Positions 8,472 through 16,510 of a DNA stretch of 64,000 nt are shown here, piece after piece. The notes beneath the pieces are model-generated. The model saw only the letters and a list, made by a program, of their open reading frames with translations, was not told the DNA's origin and did not search any database. A program made the translations under genes and the position numbers. The first letter of the stretch is position 1; every line of letters begins with the position of its first letter. The stretch is from JBBSNV01 sp964458605. Lineage in GTDB: Bacteria > Pseudomonadota > Alphaproteobacteria > Reyranellales > JAQSWP01. The DNA is taken from assembly GCA_964458605.1 (NCBI GenBank), contig CAYWLS010000020.1:1-64000 (forward strand), written 5' to 3'.

Positions 8472-9772
8472 TGCGCCGGGTGCTCGCCGTCTGCCTGATG
8501 CTCATGCTGGCCGCACCGGCGGTGGCCCAGCCGCGCCGCCTGCCGCAACCCGAACCGCCCAATCCGATCGCCGCCGACGCGCCCGCCACGCTGCGGCCGT
8601 TCTACAATGCCCTGCGTGACCTGCAGGCCGGCCGGCGCCAGCGCGTCACCATCCTGCAGATCGGCGACAGCCATACCGCCAACGATCATTTCAGCGGCCG
8701 GCTGCGCGACCTGTTCCAGCAGCGGTTCGGCAATGCCGGACGCGGCCTGATGCCGGCGGGCGTGCCCTATCCCTATTACCGGCCCTACCAGGTATCGGTC
8801 AGCCAGTCGCCCGGCTGGATCGTGTGGAACAGCTTCCGCGGCGACACCGCCGCCTACGGCGTGACCGGTTATACGCTGCACGCCACCACGCCGGAGCAGA
8901 TGTCGCTGGAAGCCGGCATCGACTACCCGTTCGACGAGATCGAGATCGACTATCTGCGCCAGCCAGGCGGCGGCCATATCGACGTGCAGATCGACGGCCG
9001 TCCGGCCGGCAGCATCGCCACCGTCGGCAACCAGGTCCAGGCCAGTTCGCAGCGCTTCGCCGCCGGCCACCGCGCCCAGACCGTCACCCTGACAGCGCGG
9101 GGCGACGGCGTGATCGACCTGCTGGGCTGGAATGTGCTGCGCAACGATCGCGGCGTGGTGCTGGCGGCGGAAGGCTTCTCCGGCGCCACGGTCGACATCC
9201 TCGACCGTTTCGATCCGCAAATCGCCGCCTGGCAGATCAAGCGCCTCGACCCGGCGCTGATCATCCTGGCTTTCGGCACCAACGAAGGCTTCCAGACCGC
9301 CCTGTCGATCGACGACTACGCCGACGCGCTGGCGGCGCGGCTCACCATCCTGCGCGCCGAGGCGCCCAACGCGGCCATCCTGCTGGTCGGTCCGCCCAAT
9401 GCCGAGCGGCTGCCCAGCTGGTGCGCCGGCACAGCGGCGCAGAAAGAGCGGCTGCGCTGCGCACCGCTGACCAAGGCCGAGACCGCCAACTATGCCGCGC
9501 TGCTGAACGGCAAGAGCCGCCAGCTCTGCCGCTGGCATGTGCCGCCCAACATCCAGGTGGTGCGCGACATCGAACGCCGCGTCGCCCAGCAGCAGGGCGC
9601 CTATTTCTGGGACTGGCAGAAGGTGCTGCCGGGCTATTGCGGCATGGATGCCTGGGCCCGCGCCAAGACGCCGCTGGCGCATGCCGATCGCGTCCATATG
9701 CGCGAAGACGGCTATTTCCGCAGCGCCGAGACTCTCTACGGCGAGATCATGCATTTCTATCGCACCCGCTAG
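8471..9772 (+). CDS. Second SGNH/GDSL-type hydrolase, secreted
   Basis: A 433-residue protein with a signal peptide ending at about residue 20 (AVAQ). SGNH features: QIGDSHTAND (Ser67 as nucleophile), LAFGTNEGFQT, and a late HADRVHMREDGY carrying the Asp-x-x-His pair. It resembles SGNH proteins found beside alginate-acetylation-type MBOAT proteins (AlgJ/AlgX-like role), which take an acetyl group from the membrane partner and place it on a polysaccharide. The ATG at 8471 overlaps the preceding stop (TGATG). The central ~150 residues between blocks look like a beta-rich carbohydrate-binding insert, which is inference. Confidence 0.75.
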   Translation: MRRVLAVCLMLMLAAPAVAQPRRLPQPEPPNPIAADAPATLRPFYNALRDLQAGRRQRVTILQIGDSHTANDHFSGRLRDLFQQRFGNAGRGLMPAGVPYPYYRPYQVSVSQSPGWIVWNSFRGDTAAYGVTGYTLHATTPEQMSLEAGIDYPFDEIEIDYLRQPGGGHIDVQIDGRPAGSIATVGNQVQASSQRFAAGHRAQTVTLTARGDGVIDLLGWNVLRNDRGVVLAAEGFSGATVDILDRFDPQIAAWQIKRLDPALIILAFGTNEGFQTALSIDDYADALAARLTILRAEAPNAAILLVGPPNAERLPSWCAGTAAQKERLRCAPLTKAETANYAALLNGKSRQLCRWHVPPNIQVVRDIERRVAQQQGAYFWDWQKVLPGYCGMDAWARAKTPLAHADRVHMREDGYFRSAETLYGEIMHFYRTR

Positions 9773-9871
9773 GCTGCCGGCGTGCGACGCCGGCACCGGT
9801 CCATTTGACGCCGGCTTGGGCTATGCTGGCGTCTTATCCCTCCAACCGACACCGCCGCCCGCCTTGCTTCG

Positions 9872-11278
9872 ATGATCTTTCCGACGCTGAACTTCCTGCT
9901 GTTCTTTGCCGTGGTGTTCGCGGCCAGTTGGGCGCTGTGCGGCTGGCAGACGGCGCGCAAGGTGTTCCTGGTCGGCGCCAGCTTCTTCTTCTACATGAGC
10001 TGGAACTGGAAGTTCGGGTTCCTGCTGGCCGCCTGCATCGTCTACAACTGGGGCTTCGGCCACCTGATCGTCGCCGCGCCGACGCCCTCCTTGCGCAAAT
10101 TCTACGTCACCGCGGCGGTGGCGCTGAACCTGCTGACCCTGGGGTTCTTCAAGTATTACGGCTTCTTCATGGAGTCGCTGGACGAGTTGCTGCGCAGCAT
10201 CGGCCTGGCGCGCGACCTGCCGTTGCTCGACATCGTGCTGCCGGTCGGCATCTCCTTCTTCATTTTCCAGGGTATTTCCTATGTGGTCGACGTCTATCGC
10301 GGCGAGCTGAAGCGCGCCCATTCGCTGCTCGACGTGGCGGTGTTCAAGTCGTTCTTTCCCCAACTGGTGGCCGGGCCGATCGTGCGCGCCGCCGACTTCA
10401 TGCCGCAACTGCAGCGGCCGGTCGATCCGCGCCGCATCTATGCCGGCATGGCCTTCCTGCTGATCCTGTGGGGCCTGTTCAAGAAGGCGATCGTCGCCAA
10501 CTACATGTCGACCGAGATCGTCGACAAGGCGTTTCTCGATCCCGGCGCCTACGGCGCAGGCGACCTGCTGCTGGCCAGCTATGCCTATGCGGTGCAGATC
10601 TATTGCGATTTCAGCGCCTATTCCGACATCGCCATCGGCGTGGCGGCGCTGCTGGGCTATCACTTCGCGCGCAATTTCGACCAGCCCTATCGCGCCCAGT
10701 CATTGCAGGATTTCTGGCGGCGCTGGCATATCTCGCTGTCGACCTGGCTGCGCGACTATCTCTACATCCCGTTGGGCGGCAACCGCAAAGGCCCGATCCG
10801 CACCTACGCCAATCTGATGATCACCATGCTGCTGGGCGGTCTGTGGCACGGCGCGGCGCTGAAATTCGTGTTCTGGGGCTTCCTGCATGGCGGCGGCCTG
10901 GCGGTCGAGCGCGCGCTGGGCGTGGCGCCGAAGAAACGAACAGCGCTTGGCCGCGTGCTGGCCATCGTGTTCATCTTCCACTTCGTCTGCCTGTGCTGGA
11001 TCTTCTTCCGCGCCGAGAGCTTCGCGCGCGCCATCGAATTCATTTCCGGCTTCGCCCGCTGGGGCCAGGCCATGCAACTGGCCACGCCGTTCCTGCTGGT
11101 GCTGCTGGTCTGGGGCATCGCCATGCACTTCACCCCGCCTTCCCTGCTGCGGCGCATCGAGGCCTTCTGGAGCCGCCGCAGCCTGCTGTGGCAGGGCCTG
11201 GCGGCCGGCATCGTCGTGGTGCTGATCGAGGCGGCCGGCAGCGAAGGCGTGGCGCCCTTCATCTATTTCCAGTTCTGA
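9872..11278 (+). CDS. MBOAT family acyltransferase (AlgI-like)
   Basis: Polytopic inner-membrane O-acyltransferase that passes acetyl groups across the membrane for polysaccharide modification. The 468-residue protein has many hydrophobic segments, the family stretch DFWRRWHISLSTWLRDYLYIP and LGGLWHGAALKF, which contains the invariant histidine (about residue 326). Length matches AlgI/DltB-type proteins. It follows two secreted SGNH proteins in the same direction, so the three likely form one acetylation module. No glycan polymerase or glycosyltransferase is nearby, so the acceptor is unknown. Confidence 0.88.
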   Translation: MIFPTLNFLLFFAVVFAASWALCGWQTARKVFLVGASFFFYMSWNWKFGFLLAACIVYNWGFGHLIVAAPTPSLRKFYVTAAVALNLLTLGFFKYYGFFMESLDELLRSIGLARDLPLLDIVLPVGISFFIFQGISYVVDVYRGELKRAHSLLDVAVFKSFFPQLVAGPIVRAADFMPQLQRPVDPRRIYAGMAFLLILWGLFKKAIVANYMSTEIVDKAFLDPGAYGAGDLLLASYAYAVQIYCDFSAYSDIAIGVAALLGYHFARNFDQPYRAQSLQDFWRRWHISLSTWLRDYLYIPLGGNRKGPIRTYANLMITMLLGGLWHGAALKFVFWGFLHGGGLAVERALGVAPKKRTALGRVLAIVFIFHFVCLCWIFFRAESFARAIEFISGFARWGQAMQLATPFLLVLLVWGIAMHFTPPSLLRRIEAFWSRRSLLWQGLAAGIVVVLIEAAGSEGVAPFIYFQF

Positions 11279-11285
11279 GGCGGCC

Positions 11286-11603
11286 ATGGATCAACACCGC
11301 CACCTGCCCCCGCCGCCCGGTATCGACCCGCCCGTCGAGCCGGGCCTCACCCTCGTCGTCGAAGACGGCATGAAGCCGGCCGAAGCGGGGCACGCCGGCG
11401 CGGTGATCGCCATCGGCGTGGCGATCCTGCTGCTGCTCAATGCGCAGGGCCTGTGGAACTGGGCCAGCAAGCTGCCGGCCAATTCCCTGTCGGAATGGAC
11501 GTTCGCCGCCAGCCAGTGGTGGCTCGACCTGACGGACAGGATCGACCTCACCGACGCCATGGCGGCGCTGCGCAACGCCTTCGAATTCCTGCGCAATCTC
11601 TGA
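11286..11603 (+). CDS. Small single-pass membrane protein of unknown function
   Basis: A 105-residue protein that I do not recognise. It begins with a Pro-rich stretch, has one clear membrane segment (AVIAIGVAILLLL, about residues 39-51), then a Trp-rich probably periplasmic part. It starts 7 nt after the MBOAT stop and has matching base composition, so it is probably co-transcribed and may be an accessory subunit of the acetylation module. Confidence 0.6.
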   Translation: MDQHRHLPPPPGIDPPVEPGLTLVVEDGMKPAEAGHAGAVIAIGVAILLLLNAQGLWNWASKLPANSLSEWTFAASQWWLDLTDRIDLTDAMAALRNAFEFLRNL

Positions 11604-11659
11604 TCGTCCCCGGCATGCCGGCAGCCGGGCTTGCCGCCGCCCGCTGCGACCGCTACTAT

Positions 11660-11675
11660 ATTTGCAAATGCAAAT
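11660..11675 (+). promoter_or_regulatory. Perfect 16-bp inverted repeat, probable MarR operator
   Basis: ATTTGCA-AA-TGCAAAT is a perfect palindrome with a 2-bp centre, ending 15 nt before the monooxygenase start codon and overlapping a possible -10 (TATATT). MarR dimers bind palindromes of this size, and a MarR gene lies directly downstream in the same operon. Binding is inferred. Confidence 0.6.
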
Positions 11676-11690
11676 GATTGGGAGGCGGCG

Positions 11691-12770
11691 ATGGATTTCG
11701 GCTATTTCACGCTTTCGGACAATCGCTACCCCGACAATCCGCGCACGCCCGAGCAATTCGTGCGCGAGATCTACGAGCAGGCGATCTACGCCGAGCAGGT
11801 CGGGCTGAACTCGGCTTGGATCGGCGAGCATCATTTCAACCTGCTGGGCGTCAACGCCTGCCCGTCGATGATGCTGGCGCAGATCGCCGGCGCCACCACG
11901 CGCATCCGCCTGGCCCCGGCCGTCACCTTGCTGCCGGTGCATCATCCGCTGCACGTGGCCGAGGAATGGGCGACGCTCGATCTGCTGTCCGGTGGCCGCG
12001 TCGATTTCGCCGCCGGGCGCGGCTACGACCGGCTGGAATACGAGCCATTCCAGGCCGATTTCGGCCAATCGGCGGAAATGTTCGCCGAGGGGCTGGAAAT
12101 CCTGTGGCGCGCCTGGACCGAGCCGTGCAAGTGGAGCCACCAGGGCAGGTTCTGGCAGTTCAAGGATATCGAGATCAGGCCGCGTCCCTTGCAGCAGCCG
12201 CTGCGCCCCTATGTCGCCTGCTTCTCCCGCCCCAGCATGGAACTGGCCGCGCGCAACGACTGGAACATCATCTTCGCGCCCTTCGCCGCCGCCATGGTCT
12301 ATGGCTCGCTGGCCGAGGCGGTGCGCACGTTCGGCGAAGAAGCCGCCAAGTACGGCCGCGCCCCGCGGCGCTCGATGTGCAGCTATTTCATTCACATCGC
12401 CGACACGCCACAGGAGGAACAGTACGGCCGGCAGGCGCTGATCCGCTATTTCCACGACGCGCTGATCGCCGCCTTTCCGGCCGATGCCAAGACCGTGCCG
12501 CCGACCTACAAATATTTCCTGCAGATCGTCGACATCCTGCGCAACATGAAGCCTGAGAGCCTGACCAGCAAATCGGTGCTGGTGGGCTCGACGCAGAAGA
12601 TCGTCGACGACCTCAAACAGGTCGAAGCCTCGGGCATCGCCGAGGTGATCCTGTATTTCAACTACGGCCAGAAACCCCATGCGCTGGTCAAGGAACAGAT
12701 GGCGCGGTTCATGGCCGACATCGCGCCCCAGTTCGATACGGTGAAGGCGCGGCTGAAGGCAGTGGCCTGA
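11691..12770 (+). CDS. LLM class flavin-dependent oxidoreductase
   Basis: Bacterial luciferase-like monooxygenase that uses reduced flavin and oxygen; cytosolic. The 359-residue protein starts MDFGYFTLSDNRYP and shows the family features AEQVGLNSAWIGEHHFN (His-bearing loop), an LLPVHHPLHVAEEWATLDLLSGGR strand-turn region and VGSTQKIVDDL near the C-terminus. The ATG at 11691 has GGGAGGCGGCG directly upstream. It is followed 1 nt later by a MarR regulator. The substrate cannot be told from sequence. Confidence 0.85.
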   Translation: MDFGYFTLSDNRYPDNPRTPEQFVREIYEQAIYAEQVGLNSAWIGEHHFNLLGVNACPSMMLAQIAGATTRIRLAPAVTLLPVHHPLHVAEEWATLDLLSGGRVDFAAGRGYDRLEYEPFQADFGQSAEMFAEGLEILWRAWTEPCKWSHQGRFWQFKDIEIRPRPLQQPLRPYVACFSRPSMELAARNDWNIIFAPFAAAMVYGSLAEAVRTFGEEAAKYGRAPRRSMCSYFIHIADTPQEEQYGRQALIRYFHDALIAAFPADAKTVPPTYKYFLQIVDILRNMKPESLTSKSVLVGSTQKIVDDLKQVEASGIAEVILYFNYGQKPHALVKEQMARFMADIAPQFDTVKARLKAVA

Positions 12771-12771
12771 C

Positions 12772-13281
12772 ATGGCGGCTGCGTTCGATCTGACCGACTA
12801 CCTGCCCTATCTGCTCAATCGGGCTGGCACGCGCATCGCCGCCGCCTTTACCAAGGAGGCGCGTCGGCATGGCCTGTCGTTGCAGATGTGGCGGGTGCTG
12901 GCGGCGCTCAACCATCGCGACGGCCAAGGCGTCGGCGAACTGGCCGACACGACCTCGATCGACATCTCGACCCTGTCGCGGGTGTTGGACCAGATGGAGC
13001 GGAAGCGCCTGGTGCTGCGCCGGCGCGACGCCAGGGATCAGCGCAACGTCGCCATCTGGCGCACCGTCTCGGGCCGCAGCGCGACGGACAAGCTGCTGCC
13101 GACGGCGCGGCGTTACGAAACGGTGGCGTTGGGCGGCATGGAGGCGAGCGAAGCCCAACTGCTCAAGCAGATGCTGAGGCGGGTTTACGGCAATCTCGAC
13201 GCGCTGTCCGGGGCGCCGAGGAAGAGCCGTGCGGCCAAAGCCGCACGACTGTCGCTCGCTCAGTCGGCCGCGAAGCAGTAG
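12772..13281 (+). CDS. MarR family transcriptional regulator
   Basis: Dimeric winged-helix DNA-binding protein, usually a repressor released by small aromatic ligands. The 169-residue protein has the MarR helical core LSLQMWRVLAALNHRDGQGV, the recognition-helix region TSIDISTLSRVLDQMERKRLV and the wing RRRDARDQRNVAI. It starts 1 nt after the monooxygenase stop, so it probably controls that operon and itself through the palindrome at 11,660. Its 3' end overlaps the opposite-strand lectin-like gene by 22 bp. Confidence 0.88.
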   Translation: MAAAFDLTDYLPYLLNRAGTRIAAAFTKEARRHGLSLQMWRVLAALNHRDGQGVGELADTTSIDISTLSRVLDQMERKRLVLRRRDARDQRNVAIWRTVSGRSATDKLLPTARRYETVALGGMEASEAQLLKQMLRRVYGNLDALSGAPRKSRAAKAARLSLAQSAAKQ

Positions 13282-13919
13282 AACAGGCCGGCGCTGCCGG
13301 TCGCCGCCAGTGCCGGCATGTTGCAGGCGCGGCTGGGGTGGGAACTGTTCCACGACTTGGCCGGCGCCGAATCGTCCAGCCCCATGCGATCGTGGTGACC
13401 CAGCATGGCCGAACCGGCGTCGCTCGAGGTCCAGTTGCCGCATGTCCTGTCGTCGCCCGCGGCAAAGGCGGTGCCGTCGGGCTGCGAGCCGGTCAGCATG
13501 TCGTGGCGATTGGGCGTATCGCCACGTCCGTTGACCACGTTGCCCTTCTCGTCGAGCGCCGTCTGCTTGTTGAGATTGTTGTTCGGGCTGTGCAGGTCGT
13601 CGACGCTCTTGGCGATCACCACACCCTTGGCATTGGCCCACGGCCCCTTGCCGATGCGATCGCGCGCATTGACCGCCTTTTCGGTAGCGGTGGCCTGCGT
13701 CGACAGATAGGCATGCCAATCCTGCGCCTTGGCGCCGGCCGCCTGCGCCATCGATTTGCAATAGCGGTCGGCGCCGCTCAGCCCGCCCAGGTCTCCCCCC
13801 TTGCCGGGGTTGACGCTGGTGACGAAGAATTTCATGTCGGCCTGCTGGGCCATCGCCGGCCCGGCCAGCAGCGCAAACCCGGTCGCCGCCGCCAACGTAA
13901 TTGCGACACTCTTTCTCAT
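13260..13919 (-). CDS. Secreted lectin-like protein
   Basis: A 219-residue exported protein with a clear signal peptide (cleavage after AMAQ, residue ~22). The mature part has ADRYCKSMAQAAGAKAQDWHAYLST, split here as YCKSMA and WHAYLST, then RDRIGKGPWANAKG, NGRGDTPNRHDMLTGSQPDG pattern elements and a Cys-containing end (ACNMP, FYCF). This architecture is common in alphaproteobacteria and is annotated there as a C-type-lectin/endostatin-like fold. Role unknown; carbohydrate binding is inference. Its ATG at 13919 follows a GGAGGAAAC ribosome site. Confidence 0.75.
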   Translation of the reverse strand: MRKSVAITLAAATGFALLAGPAMAQQADMKFFVTSVNPGKGGDLGGLSGADRYCKSMAQAAGAKAQDWHAYLSTQATATEKAVNARDRIGKGPWANAKGVVIAKSVDDLHSPNNNLNKQTALDEKGNVVNGRGDTPNRHDMLTGSQPDGTAFAAGDDRTCGNWTSSDAGSAMLGHHDRMGLDDSAPAKSWNSSHPSRACNMPALAATGSAGLFYCFAAD

Positions 13920-14034
13920 GTTTCCTCCATACGGCCCCTGCGGCCGTATCGAGAAGGTAGTAATGCCCTGCGGCCGTCGCAAAGGTGCTATTTGCGGCGC
14001 GACAAAAAATAGTCGGGAATATTTGCCTGTTCGC

Positions 14035-14766
14035 CTAATCCACCGCCACGCGCCGGATCGGCAGCGGAAACGAGGTCGCGTCGGGGCGCAGCCGGTCCAT
14101 GGCCAGGCGATGCAGTTTGCTCTCGCCCATGACATGGACCTCGAAGCCCATCGGAAACAGCACGGTCATGGCCGGATCGAGCACGTTCAAGCCGCCGGCA
14201 TAGGCGCCGAACGCCGGCATGACCAGGCGATGATGGCCGACCGTGAAGCAGCGGCGGCGCAGGCCACGCGCGCGCGTCGCCACCGAGGCGACGGGATGGA
14301 AGTGGCCGGATATCTCGTTCATGCCCTGGCGCGCCGCCTGATGGCGGAAAGCCAGACCGCCGATCTCGAGTTCGGCCGCAACCTCGCCGCCGAATTCCGG
14401 CGGCGGCGCCGGATCGTGATTGCCGCCGATCCAGACCCAGCGTCGCGCCGCCACCAGGTCGCGCAACACCGCCGCGTCGGCTGGCGCCAGCCGCAGCGCG
14501 GCGCGCTTGTCGTGGAAGCTGTCGCCCAGGCAGATGACCGTGGCCGGGCGCAGCCGCGCGATCACGCCGGCCAGCCGGCGCAGCGTCTGCGCCGAGTCGT
14601 AGGGCGGAATGAGGCGGCCGGCATTGGCCGCATAGGACGAACCCTTCTCCAGGTGCAGGTCGGCTACCGCCAGCACCCTTTCGCGCGACCACCACAGCGC
14701 ACCCGACAGGTCGAGCGCCAGCTCGGCGCGGCCGAAGCGCAGCGACTGCATGTGGATGGGGTCCAT
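14035..14766 (-). CDS. pdeM: Ligase-associated DNA damage response endonuclease PdeM
   Basis: Metallophosphoesterase-fold enzyme that travels with Lhr-type helicase, exonuclease and ATP-dependent ligase in many proteobacteria. Seen metal-site motifs in order: VADLHLEKGSSYA (D-x-H), CLGDSFHD (GD), WIGGNHDP (GNHD), and the later ISGHFHPVA (GHxH), with LVMPAFGAYAGGLNV typical of the family. The 243-residue length is normal. The ATG at 14766 is used; ATG 14751 is possible. Lhr is on the same strand upstream, with two oppositely oriented TPR genes between. Confidence 0.87.
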   Translation of the reverse strand: MDPIHMQSLRFGRAELALDLSGALWWSRERVLAVADLHLEKGSSYAANAGRLIPPYDSAQTLRRLAGVIARLRPATVICLGDSFHDKRAALRLAPADAAVLRDLVAARRWVWIGGNHDPAPPPEFGGEVAAELEIGGLAFRHQAARQGMNEISGHFHPVASVATRARGLRRRCFTVGHHRLVMPAFGAYAGGLNVLDPAMTVLFPMGFEVHVMGESKLHRLAMDRLRPDATSFPLPIRRVAVD

Positions 14767-14827
14767 GACTGCCCTTGTAGCAGCCCGGCGGCGCGCTCCG
14801 CTATAGTCGCAACGGGGATTGATTCGC

Positions 14828-15448
14828 ATGCGCTTTGCCGTCGTCGCCCTTCTGTGGTCGCTGCTCGCGCTGCCGGCCTGGGCACAGGACCGCGACCGCG
14901 ACTGGCAGATCTGCGCCAACGCCTCGCAGACCTTCACGCCGCAGCGCCAGACCCAGGCCTGCAGCGCGGTACTGCAGGGCGGCGGGCTGAGCGCGCCGAT
15001 GCTGGGTTTTGCGCTCTACAATCGCGGCAACGCATCGCTGGCGCTGGGCAACTTCGTGACCGCGGTCGAGGACTACGACCATTCGATCGAAGCCAATCCC
15101 AGCGACCCCAACCCGTTCAAGGCGCGCTGCTGGGCGCTGTCGGTGATCGGGCGGCTCGACGAGGCGCTGGCCGATTGCACCGCCTCGCTGCAATTGCAAC
15201 CCGGGCAGGACGACGCGCTGGAGACGCGCGGGCTGATCCTGCTGCGGCAGGGCGCCTATGTGCGCGCACGCCAGGACTTCGAGCGCGCCCTGCAGGTCAA
15301 CGCCAACCTGCCCGGCTCGCTGTTCGGTCGCGGCATCGCCGAGCTGCGGCTGGGCGACGGCGATCGCGCCGCGGCGGACCTGGCGGCGGCGCGCGCCATG
15401 CGCCGCGACATCGACGCCCAGTTCGCGCGCTTCGGCATCCGACCCTAG
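14828..15448 (+). CDS. Exported TPR-repeat protein
   Basis: A 206-residue protein with a signal peptide (LLWSLLALPAWAQ) followed by a conserved CANASQTFTPQRQTQACSAVLQ region with paired cysteines and then TPR helices (ALYNRGNASLALGNFVTAVEDYDHSIEANP in 34-residue periodicity). TPR proteins are protein-interaction scaffolds; no partner is evident. It is similar in design to the next gene and they may be a tandem duplication. An in-frame TTG at 14819 is an alternative start. Confidence 0.75.
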   Translation: MRFAVVALLWSLLALPAWAQDRDRDWQICANASQTFTPQRQTQACSAVLQGGGLSAPMLGFALYNRGNASLALGNFVTAVEDYDHSIEANPSDPNPFKARCWALSVIGRLDEALADCTASLQLQPGQDDALETRGLILLRQGAYVRARQDFERALQVNANLPGSLFGRGIAELRLGDGDRAAADLAAARAMRRDIDAQFARFGIRP

Positions 15449-15508
15449 ACGACAGCCTAATAGCGCCGCCGTCGCCGCACATGCCACAGTGAGCGTCGGA
15501 GGAATGCC

Positions 15509-16510
15509 ATGCGATTGGTTCTGATCTGTCTCCTCGTCGGGCTGCTTCCCGGCGCAGCCGCCGCCCAGAAGCAGGCGACGCCGGCCGAGCTGCGCGACAC
15601 CTGCGACAACAGGAGCGGGCAGGTTTCGCCCGACGCCCAGATCGCCGCCTGCAGCGCCCTTATCGACGCCGGCACGGACAAGCCGAACAACCTGTCGGTC
15701 GACTACAACAACCGCGGCAAGGCCTATGCCGCCAAGGGCGACGAGGACCGCGCACTGCAGGATTTCGAACAGGCGATCAAGGCCTACCCGACCAACGCCA
15801 CCGCCATCTACAACCGCGCCGCGATCCTGCTGCATCGCCAGCGTCTGGACGAAGCGATGACCGGCTTCGACGAAGCCATCAAGCTCGACCCGCGCGCCTT
15901 TCCCGCCCTGGTCGGGCGCGGCGACATCCTGCTGCAGCGGCATCGCTACCAGCAGGCGATCGTCGACCTCGATCAGGCCATCGCCATCAATCCTCAGAAC
16001 GCGCGCGCCTACAATCTGCGCGCGGTAGGATACCGCTCGATCGGCCAGTACGACCGGGCGCTGCGCGATCACGCCGAGGCGATCAAGCTCGACCCCAAGA
16101 ATTTCCTGTACTGGAACGGGCGCTGCTGGACGCGCATCCGCGCCAACGATCTGCAGCGCGCGATGTCCGATTGCAGCCGCGCCCTGGAGCTGAAGCCGGG
16201 CGAACCGCATGTGCTGGACAGCATGGGCTTCATCTACCTGCGGCTGGGACAGAACGACACCGCGATCGAGAAATTCGACGCCTCGCTGAAGGACGGTCCC
16301 CAACGCGCCACGTCGCTCTACGGCCGCGGCGTGGCCCGGCTGCGCAAGGGCGACAAGAGCGGCGGCCAGGCCGATATCGACGCCGCCACTCAGCTTCAGC
16401 CGGACATCGCCGAGGAGATGTCGCGCATGGGCATCGTCGTCAAGGCGGATCCGCCGCCGCCGGAAGCCCCGCCGTCGCCTCGGCGACCAGCTCCTCGGTC
16501 ATTTCGCTGA
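15509..16510 (+). CDS. Exported TPR-repeat protein
   Basis: A 333-residue protein with a signal peptide (LICLLVGLLPGAAAAQ), an N-terminal Cys pair region (DTCDNRSGQVSPDAQIAACSAL) and about seven TPR units ending in a Pro-rich tail. The ATG at 15509 has GGAGGA upstream. The last 71 bp overlap the 3' end of lhr on the opposite strand, and this overlap encodes the Pro-rich tail, which suggests the reading frame was extended into lhr. Function unknown; likely a periplasmic scaffold. Confidence 0.77.
   Translation: MRLVLICLLVGLLPGAAAAQKQATPAELRDTCDNRSGQVSPDAQIAACSALIDAGTDKPNNLSVDYNNRGKAYAAKGDEDRALQDFEQAIKAYPTNATAIYNRAAILLHRQRLDEAMTGFDEAIKLDPRAFPALVGRGDILLQRHRYQQAIVDLDQAIAINPQNARAYNLRAVGYRSIGQYDRALRDHAEAIKLDPKNFLYWNGRCWTRIRANDLQRAMSDCSRALELKPGEPHVLDSMGFIYLRLGQNDTAIEKFDASLKDGPQRATSLYGRGVARLRKGDKSGGQADIDAATQLQPDIAEEMSRMGIVVKADPPPPEAPPSPRRPAPRSFR

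Noticed and set aside
8033..9796. Long open frame on the minus strand (587 codons) opposite the SGNH genes
   Set aside because: It mirrors codon bias of the plus-strand genes, has no recognised domain, and the plus-strand genes have clear catalytic motifs and ribosome sites.
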